A program made the position numbers and the translations under genes. From positions 1 through 6,003 of the forward strand of contig JAKBCT010000062.1 of assembly GCA_021807655.1 (NCBI GenBank): 6,003 bases of DNA, written 5' to 3'. This DNA is from Actinomycetes bacterium. Its GTDB lineage: Bacteria; Actinomycetota; Acidimicrobiia; Acidimicrobiales; RAAP-2. Below the pieces are notes generated by a model. That model saw only the letters and a program-made list of their open reading frames with translations, had not been told where the DNA came from and ran no database searches. Shown in pieces: positions 1-4,817 of this stretch (within the stretch, counting starts at the first letter, position 1; each line of letters starts with the position of its first letter).

Positions 1-1202
1 CTCGCCGTACGCACGCTCGCGTCTCGGCGCTGGCGCTCGTGATCATCGTGGGCGTCGCGGGTCTTTCCACGGTCTCGTTGGCGGCGCGACAGCGCAGTGC
101 GCCTACGGCGGCGCTACACGCGCGAGCGCTTCCGACCGGGGACGACGCGGCGCTGGTCGTTCAACGCGGGCGCGCCGTTGCGCCAACCGCACGGCTCGCG
201 CACCGCGTCGTGACCGCGAACCGAGCCGCGAGGCACCCACGAGTGGTGGCGCGCAGCGCGTCACCCGTGACGCGGCGCTCGAGCGCGTCCCCGGTCACCT
301 CGAGTGCGCGAGTTACCCCAAAGACGCCCGTTTCTCGGACCCGTCTGACGGGTGAGCCTCGCTCGAGCGTCGCGCCTCGTCCGACTCGTCCGAAGGTCGT
401 CACGGTCGCCGCGACCGTCCCCGCCCTCTCGAGCGCGGCTACGGCACTGCTCTCGCACCTCAACCCCGTCGCCAATATCGCCCCGAGTCCGAACTATCTC
501 CAGTCGGGCAACTGCAGTCAGAGCGTGTCGGGCTGGAGTTGTGACAACCCCTGTGTGACCTCAACGCTCGGGTGGCCGACCAACACCAACGACCCCGGGT
601 GCACGAGCTACGTGTTGGGCGCGATCAACGCGGCGCGGCGCATCGAGGGGGTCGCGCCGATGACGCTGCCGAGCAACTGGTACACGCTCACGACCAGTGA
701 GCAACTCTTCGTCGTCGCTGACCTCGAGCGCACCGCCCGGGGTCTCACCCCCTACCTCGGTATCAACGCCGCCCTGTCGGCGGCCGCCCAACGCGCCGCC
801 GCCAGCGCGTCGGACCCGTCGGCCGCGCCCGGCTTCCCGATCGCGACCGACGCCCAGGGCTATCAAGCGCTCGACGGAACGTGGTCGTCGGGGTTCTCGG
901 TCCTCGCCGCCGACTACGCCTGGATGTACAACGATGGCTGGGGCGGCGCGAATAACACCTCGAACATCGCCTGCACCTCGGCGACGTCGACGGGCTGCTG
1001 GAGCCACCGAGACGAACTGCTCGGCTACGCGCCCGGCTTCAACCCCGGGGTGGGCCTCGACGCGGCGAACGCGGAGGTCGGGGTGGGCTTCGCGGTTGTG
1101 AACGGTTCGGGCTCGTTCGTCGACCTCATCGAGGCTCCGAGCGCGACCCCGCCGGCCATGACCTTCACCTGGGCCGCCAACGTGGTGCCGTACTTGTCGT
1201 AA
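1..1202 (+). CDS. Secreted CAP-like (SCP-type) protein, 5' end outside the window
   Basis: The frame is open from base 3 to the TAA at 1200-1202. A GTG at 39 could be taken as the start, but the codons before it read R-R-T-H-A-R and then run into a hydrophobic stretch (bases 21-86, ending S-L-A-A). That is a signal peptide with its basic n-region, so the true start lies left of the window. Counting from the GTG at 39, residues 17-150 are a low-complexity Arg/Ser/Pro/Thr/Val linker, and the folded domain covers about 155-387. The domain has N-A-A-R-R-x-E-G near 197-204, A-D-L-E-R-T-A-R-G-L near 227-235, H-R-D-E-L-L at 323-328 and V-G-V-G at 347-350. These resemble the N..R..G and GHR.NIL....VGVG signatures of CAP proteins. 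Six cysteines (159, 168, 172, 188, 312, 320) fit disulfides in an exported protein. CAP assignment is by motif resemblance only. Enzymatic activity cannot be inferred. Export is well supported. Confidence 0.8.
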   Translation, partial: RRTHARVSALALVIIVGVAGLSTVSLAARQRSAPTAALHARALPTGDDAALVVQRGRAVAPTARLAHRVVTANRAARHPRVVARSASPVTRRSSASPVTSSARVTPKTPVSRTRLTGEPRSSVAPRPTRPKVVTVAATVPALSSAATALLSHLNPVANIAPSPNYLQSGNCSQSVSGWSCDNPCVTSTLGWPTNTNDPGCTSYVLGAINAARRIEGVAPMTLPSNWYTLTTSEQLFVVADLERTARGLTPYLGINAALSAAAQRAAASASDPSAAPGFPIATDAQGYQALDGTWSSGFSVLAADYAWMYNDGWGGANNTSNIACTSATSTGCWSHRDELLGYAPGFNPGVGLDAANAEVGVGFAVVNGSGSFVDLIEAPSATPPAMTFTWAANVVPYLS

Positions 1203-1232
1203 TTGGTACGCGCTGGCGGTGGGTCCGCTCCG

Positions 1233-1238
1233 TAAACT
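1233..1238 (+). promoter_or_regulatory. Candidate -10 hexamer TAAACT upstream of the response regulator
   Basis: TAAACT fits the actinobacterial TANNNT -10 pattern. It ends seven bases before the ATG at 1246, which is the spacing expected if transcription starts on that A. No convincing -35 is present at 16-18 bases upstream. In high-GC DNA a TANNNT match is informative but can occur by chance. The regulator could instead be read through from the CAP-like gene, whose stop is 93 bases before the regulator start. Confidence 0.3.
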
Positions 1239-1245
1239 CATCGCC

Positions 1246-1299
1246 ATGGGGCAAGTGAGTACCACGGGGATCGTCGGCGCACCAGGGTCGCGCGCGTGA
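1246..1299 (+). CDS. Possible 17-codon leader ORF overlapping the regulator start
   Basis: ATG at 1246 opens a short frame encoding M-G-Q-V-S-T-T-G-I-V-G-A-P-G-S-R-A. Its TGA at 1297-1299 overlaps the regulator's GTG (1296-1298) in a GTGA arrangement typical of translational coupling. It has no Shine-Dalgarno sequence, but it begins seven bases after a TANNNT hexamer, as a leaderless message would. Leaderless small ORFs before regulators are known from mycobacteria and other actinobacteria. The peptide has no recognisable function and a 17-codon frame can arise by chance, so this is a candidate only. Confidence 0.22.
   Translation: MGQVSTTGIVGAPGSRA
1284..1287 (+). promoter_or_regulatory. 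Weak ribosome binding site (AGGG) for the response regulator
   Basis: AGGG lies eight bases before the GTG at 1296. In-frame codons upstream of this GTG contain no ATG, GTG or TTG back to the TAA at 1233-1235, so the GTG is the earliest usable start. It also places the usual V-L-I-V-E-D-D strand directly at the N-terminus. Confidence 0.4.
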
Positions 1300-2000
1300 C
1301 CGCCGTGCTCATCGTCGAGGACGACACCGACGTCGTCGGCGTCGTGCGCCAACACCTGCTCGGCGAAGGTTTCGTCGTGACGAGTGTGACGAGTGGCGTC
1401 GAGGCGCTCGCGGCCTTCGCTGAGAAGGAACCTGACGTCGTGCTGTTGGACATCGTGCTCGGCGACGAAGACGGCCGTGAACTGTTGCGCGATATTCGCC
1501 TGATGAGCGACGTGCCCGTCATCTTTCTTACCGGTCGGGGTCTCGAGTCCGAGCGTATCGCGGGGCTCAAGCTCGGGGCCGACGACTATATCGTCAAGCC
1601 CTTCTCGCTCGGCGAACTGACCGCACGTCTCGAGTCGGTGCTGCGCCGCTCGGGTCTCAGTCCCACTCAGCACCAGATCGACGTGCCGACGTTGCGCTTC
1701 GGAGACCTGCTCATCAACGAGCACACCCACGAAGTCACGCTGCGCGAAGCGCTGGTTGATCTCACCGCGAAGGAATTCTCGCTCCTCGCCTTTCTCGCGT
1801 CCTCGCCCCGTCAGGTCTTTAGCCGCGAGCAGATTCTCCAACACGTGTGGGGCTCGTCGGGCGAGTGGCAGAATGAGGCCACCGTGACCGAGCACGTGCG
1901 CCGGGTGCGTAACAAGATCGAGGACGACCCCGATCACCCACGCTGGATCGTGACGATCCGCGGACTCGGCTACCGGTTCGAGCCGGTCGAGCGGTCCTGA
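1296..2000 (+). CDS. OmpR/PhoB-family DNA-binding response regulator
   Basis: This 234-residue protein has the normal family length and order: receiver domain (about 3-115) and winged-helix DNA-binding domain (about 133-231). Receiver residues are complete: acidic pocket E8, D9 and D10, phospho-acceptor D52 in V-L-L-D-I-V, switch Thr79 in F-L-T-G, and Lys101 in V-K-P-F. The C-terminal domain shows L-T-A-K-E-F-x-L-L near 156-164, a helix with V-F-S-R-E-Q-I-L near 174-181, the recognition-helix region T-E-H-V-R-R-V-R-N-K-I near 188-198, and the wing signature G-L-G-Y-R-F-E at 223-229. It should be a cytoplasmic transcription factor that binds DNA as a dimer after phosphorylation at D52. The neighbouring hybrid kinase on the opposite strand is the obvious partner candidate. 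Pairing is not certain, because kinases of that H-box type do not usually drive OmpR-type regulators. Its targets are unknown; the flanking secreted-protein genes are the nearest candidates. Confidence 0.95.
   Translation: MTAVLIVEDDTDVVGVVRQHLLGEGFVVTSVTSGVEALAAFAEKEPDVVLLDIVLGDEDGRELLRDIRLMSDVPVIFLTGRGLESERIAGLKLGADDYIVKPFSLGELTARLESVLRRSGLSPTQHQIDVPTLRFGDLLINEHTHEVTLREALVDLTAKEFSLLAFLASSPRQVFSREQILQHVWGSSGEWQNEATVTEHVRRVRNKIEDDPDHPRWIVTIRGLGYRFEPVERS
1970..2000. other. Tail-to-tail coding overlap of regulator and kinase genes
   Basis: The plus-strand regulator ends at 2000 and the minus-strand kinase ends at 1970, so 31 bases code on both strands. The kinase stop (TAG, read as CTA at 1970-1972) is formed inside the regulator's GGC-TAC Gly-Tyr codons, part of the conserved G-L-G-Y-R-F wing. 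The overlap leaves no room for an intergenic terminator, so the two transcripts may be antisense at their 3' ends. Confidence 0.9.
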
Positions 2001-4558
2001 CGCCGCATGCGCCTCGCGAGGACGCCCTCGACGTGATCGACCAGCTGACTCGGGCGGAAGGGTTTGGCGAGAAAGACGCTGAGTGACGGGTCGAGGTCGA
2101 CGATGACGTCGCCGGTCGCGGATCCCGAGAGCACGACGACCCCGAGGTCGGGGTGGGCGCCCTGGAGTTGTGCGACCAGTTGATCGCCGGAAAGTCCTCC
2201 GAGCACCACGTCGCTGACGACGAGGTCGAAGTCGGGGTGCGCCTCGAAGGTCGCCAGCGCCTCCTCGCCCGAGGCCACCTCGACGACCCGATGGCCGCCG
2301 CGACGCAGGATCTCGCTGGCGAGCCGGCGCTGGGCGTCGTCATCCTCGACGAGCAGAATGGTGGCCCCCTCGGGGTGTCCCGGGGAGTCGTCGGCGGGGT
2401 CGAGGGATTCGCCCTCGGCGACTGGGAGAACGACTTCGAAGGTCGATCCCTCGCCCGCCGTCGAGCGGCAGTCGATCCAGCCACCGCTCTCCTGGGCGAG
2501 ACGTCGCGCGGCGGCCAACCCGAGGCCGGTTCCCTTAAAGGTGCTCTTGGTTGTGAAGTACGGCTCGAAGCACCGTCGCCTCGTTGCCTCGTCCATGCCG
2601 ACGCCCGAGTCGCTCACCGAGAGCACGACGTAGTCGCCGTCGCGCTCCACCTGGTGCATTGGATCGAGCGCGACGCGCGATACGCGCGAGAGGTCGAGGG
2701 TGAGTTCACCCCCGTCGGGCATCGCGTCGCGGGCGTTGAGCACGAGGTTGAGGACCATTTGCTCAAAGCGGTCGGGGTCCACGCGCACGTAGCCCGTCAC
2801 CGGGGCGCGCCAGTGCACCGTGACGCGCGAGCCGACGATGCGCTCGATCACCTCGGCGTTGGAGGCGATGACCCGAGCGGGATCGACCACTCGTGGTTCG
2901 GTCGCCTGGGTGCGCCCGATGGTCTGGAGCTGGGTCGCGAGCGCCGAGGCGCGGGCGCTCGTCGCGACGATCTCGTCGATGGTGGTGCGCGCGAACTCGT
3001 CGGTGACGTGGCGCGCGAGGAGTTCGGCGTGCCCCGAGATCACCGTTAGCAGGTTGTTGAAGTCGTGGATGATCGAGCCGGCGACCTGGCCGCGCAGTTC
3101 CATCGCGTGAGCGTGGCGCAGTTCTTCGGTCATGCGCCGACGATCGGTGACGTCGTCGATGAGCGTGAGGATCAGGCCGTCGTCGCGGCCACCTTCGATA
3201 ATTTGGGCGGTGATGGCGAAGTCGCGCGAGTCACGAACCGTGACGTCGCGGACGTCAAGGTGGGTCGGCGGGGTCGCGGAAGACAGCGAGTCCCACAGGC
3301 CGGATAGATCACTGACGAGTTGCTCGGGCCAGGCCGGCGTAGCGGGCACGGCGTCGTAGTCGGGCCAGTTAAGGACGCTCGCGGCGCGCCGGTTCCACCA
3401 ACGCACCCGTCGATCGAGTCCCACCTCGACGATGCCGACCGGCGCGCTCTCAACGAGGGCTCGCCACCGCGCCTCGCTCTCGGCGATGGTGGCGCTCAGC
3501 ATCGCGCCGTCGAGGGCCGCGGTGGCGAGCTGGCTCACCAGGCTGATGATCTCAACGTCGTCGGTGGCCGGATCGTACTCGCGCCGAGCGGCGATCACGC
3601 CGCGAAGTGCGCCGTGCGAATCGAACATCTCCGCCGCTAACCACCCGCGATGGTTCACGGCGAAGGTCTCAGAGTCGACGGGGAAGTCCTCGTGACCCGT
3701 GATGAGCGTCACCTCGCCGTCGGCGCTCGCGAGCGCCCCCGAGGCGCGGCCACTCGCCCAATCGAGCACGAGGGCCTCGCCGGCTGAGAAGAGGCTGCGC
3801 GTCTGGGCGGCGACGAGGGCGAGTTGGCGTTCGACCTCGGTGACCGATCGCAGGCCGATCGCGGTCGCTACGAGGCTACGAAGCTGGCGCGCGACGTGCT
3901 CGGCCGAGTTCAGTGCCACCTCACGCTGGCGGCGCAGGTCGGCACGCTCCAGACGGATTGCCGTGCCCCAGGTCACTTCGTCGATCGCGGTCAGCTCGAA
4001 GGGTCCGAACCCCGGGGCGTCGGCTTCGCGACCGAAGGTCATCGTCGCGACCACGTTGTCGTGTACGAGCAGTGCCGTGACCGCCACCCAGGGCAGTCCC
4101 TTCGTCACGTCGGCGGGCAGTCGTCCTCGGCCGGCACCGTGGGACACCGCGGCGATCAGACTTTCCACGGCGTCGCGATCGGTGCCGACGCGAAAGCGTC
4201 CGGTGGAACCGACGCGCGCCGCGACGGTCTCAACGAGTCGCTCCGCGCTGGTCGCGTCGTCGATAAGACACCAGTCGCAGAAACCGTCGACCGCGAGGTC
4301 GGCCAGTGCGCGCGCCACCGGAATCAACCCGTCGGTAAGTGACTGGGCGAGATCGCCGTCGCGCAACCTCGTTGTGGCGACGCGTTGGGAGAACCAGAGC
4401 GCGCGGGCGATGGCGGCGTCGTCTTCACCGGCGCGTCGCGCCCGCGATGCGGGCAGTGCGGGTCCGCCCCGGGCGAGGTTGGCGTCGCGCGCGCCATCCT
4501 TCGGGGGGTTCGTGCTCACGCCGTCTCGTCGTGGTGCGCGACTGTGCGAAGTGTCCAT
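1970..4558 (-). CDS. Soluble hybrid sensor histidine kinase (GAF-GAF-PAS-HisKA-HATPase-REC)
   Basis: This 862-residue protein has no transmembrane segment and should be cytoplasmic. After a disordered first 45 residues come a GAF-like region (about 55-205, with D-W-C-L-I-D at 95-100), a helical linker, a second GAF-like region (about 240-350), and a PAS domain (about 362-472). The dimerisation helix carries phospho-acceptor His498 in I-I-H-D-F-N-N-L-L. The ATPase domain shows N-L-V-L-N-A-R-D-A-M (604-613), D-S-G-V-G-M (650-655), F-E-P-Y-F-T-T-K (664-671) and G-T-G-L-G-L (676-681). The receiver (about 732-848) has E738, D739 and D740, phospho-acceptor D783, S811 and K832. All catalytic residues are present. 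The H-D-F-N-N H-box is the NtrB-like type common in hybrid kinases. The ATG at 4558 is chosen because an in-frame TAA sits 15 bases upstream (4574-4576); GTG at 4519 (Val14) is an alternative. No clear Shine-Dalgarno is visible. The gene converges on the OmpR-type regulator. No Hpt domain is present in the window, so the receiver may modulate the kinase or pass phosphate to a protein encoded elsewhere. Confidence 0.93.
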   Translation of the reverse strand: MDTSHSRAPRRDGVSTNPPKDGARDANLARGGPALPASRARRAGEDDAAIARALWFSQRVATTRLRDGDLAQSLTDGLIPVARALADLAVDGFCDWCLIDDATSAERLVETVAARVGSTGRFRVGTDRDAVESLIAAVSHGAGRGRLPADVTKGLPWVAVTALLVHDNVVATMTFGREADAPGFGPFELTAIDEVTWGTAIRLERADLRRQREVALNSAEHVARQLRSLVATAIGLRSVTEVERQLALVAAQTRSLFSAGEALVLDWASGRASGALASADGEVTLITGHEDFPVDSETFAVNHRGWLAAEMFDSHGALRGVIAARREYDPATDDVEIISLVSQLATAALDGAMLSATIAESEARWRALVESAPVGIVEVGLDRRVRWWNRRAASVLNWPDYDAVPATPAWPEQLVSDLSGLWDSLSSATPPTHLDVRDVTVRDSRDFAITAQIIEGGRDDGLILTLIDDVTDRRRMTEELRHAHAMELRGQVAGSIIHDFNNLLTVISGHAELLARHVTDEFARTTIDEIVATSARASALATQLQTIGRTQATEPRVVDPARVIASNAEVIERIVGSRVTVHWRAPVTGYVRVDPDRFEQMVLNLVLNARDAMPDGGELTLDLSRVSRVALDPMHQVERDGDYVVLSVSDSGVGMDEATRRRCFEPYFTTKSTFKGTGLGLAAARRLAQESGGWIDCRSTAGEGSTFEVVLPVAEGESLDPADDSPGHPEGATILLVEDDDAQRRLASEILRRGGHRVVEVASGEEALATFEAHPDFDLVVSDVVLGGLSGDQLVAQLQGAHPDLGVVVLSGSATGDVIVDLDPSLSVFLAKPFRPSQLVDHVEGVLARRMRRQDRSTGSNR

Positions 4559-4570
4559 CCCACGTCGCTC

Positions 4571-4576
4571 AAGTTA
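4571..4576 (-). promoter_or_regulatory. Candidate -10 hexamer for the kinase gene
   Basis: On the minus strand TAACTT matches TANNNT and ends 12 bases before the ATG at 4558. Transcription would start about five bases before that ATG, giving a nearly leaderless message. This would agree with the lack of a clear Shine-Dalgarno. No matching -35 is seen, so support is weak. Confidence 0.2.
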
Positions 4577-4720
4577 GTGCGGGGTTCTCCGACCGGTACG
4601 CGTCGGATCGAACGAACGTGCACCGTGGCGGTTTCTATGAAACGCCTCAGCAGTGTCGCAAGGCGAATCGGTTGGAATTTCATGGCCCGGCGTGAATACG
4701 CATCTACTCAAGTGATTTAG

Positions 4721-4731
4721 TTGAATATCAA
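4721..4731. repeat. Short inverted repeat TTGA-ATA-TCAA
   Basis: The four-base arms TTGA and TCAA flank three bases in the AT-rich centre of the divergent region. They sit 16 bases upstream of the TTGACA hexamer. A further TCAA lies just to the left, near 4708. The position fits an operator or activator site, but arms this short are expected by chance in AT-rich DNA. Confidence 0.25.
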
Positions 4732-4746
4732 TGGTCCAACTCGCAT

Positions 4747-4775
4747 TTGACAACGGGAGCACAACAACCAAGAAT
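4747..4775 (+). promoter_or_regulatory. Sigma70-like promoter for the InlB-repeat gene
   Basis: A perfect -35 hexamer TTGACA (4747-4752) is followed after 17 bases by AAGAAT (4770-4775), which matches TATAAT at four of six positions. Transcription would begin near 4782, giving a leader of about 35 bases before the ATG at 4818. Consensus -35, ideal spacing and position together make this the best promoter in the window. Confidence 0.5.
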
Positions 4776-4799
4776 TGCGGCTGCAAGGGCTGAGAAATC

Positions 4800-4805
4800 A
4801 GGAAG
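4800..4805 (+). promoter_or_regulatory. Ribosome binding site AGGAAG that affects start choice
   Basis: AGGAAG is the only purine-rich SD-like element before the InlB-repeat gene. From its AGGA core there are five bases to an in-frame GTG at 4809 and 14 bases to the ATG at 4818. Spacing therefore favours the GTG, while codon type favours the ATG. The two starts differ by three residues (M-W-A) and both keep the signal peptide. Confidence 0.4.
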
Positions 4806-4817
4806 TCGGTGTGGGCA

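Larger units (their letters stand above)
4559..4817. other. Divergent intergenic region between kinase and InlB-repeat gene
   Basis: These 259 bases separate two genes that diverge. The central part is AT-rich for this genome: 4701-4760 has 25 G/C out of 60. It must hold the promoters of both genes. I see a good promoter facing right and only weak hexamers facing left, for example TAACTT on the minus strand at 4576-4571, 12 bases before the kinase ATG. No RNA gene or convincing small ORF was found. Confidence 0.7.

Noticed and set aside
39..41. GTG at 39 as start of the CAP-like gene
   Set aside because: It would remove the basic n-region and half of the hydrophobic core of the signal peptide, and the frame is open to the window edge.
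1216..1228. GCGG-TGGGT-CCGC stem as a terminator after the CAP-like gene
   Set aside because: The stem is only four pairs, has no T-run after it, and is expected by chance in GC-rich DNA.
561..1937. Minus-strand frame of 458 codons opposite the CAP-like and regulator genes
   Set aside because: It spans the antisense of two well-supported genes and the gap between them. Its composition is Arg/Gly/Asp-rich with no domain. It is a by-product of few stops in GC-rich DNA.
2153..3049. Plus-strand frame of 298 codons opposite the kinase
   Set aside because: It is antisense to the catalytic and receiver domains of an intact kinase, and its translation shows no motif or export signal.
3699..4577. 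Plus-strand frame of 292 codons opposite the kinase N-terminus
   Set aside because: The translation is an Arg/Ser/Ala-rich low-complexity sequence typical of a shadow frame over a GC-rich gene.
4719..4741. AGTTG...CAACT inverted repeat as an operator
   Set aside because: It has five-base arms separated by 13 bases and no extended symmetry, so it is too weak to call.
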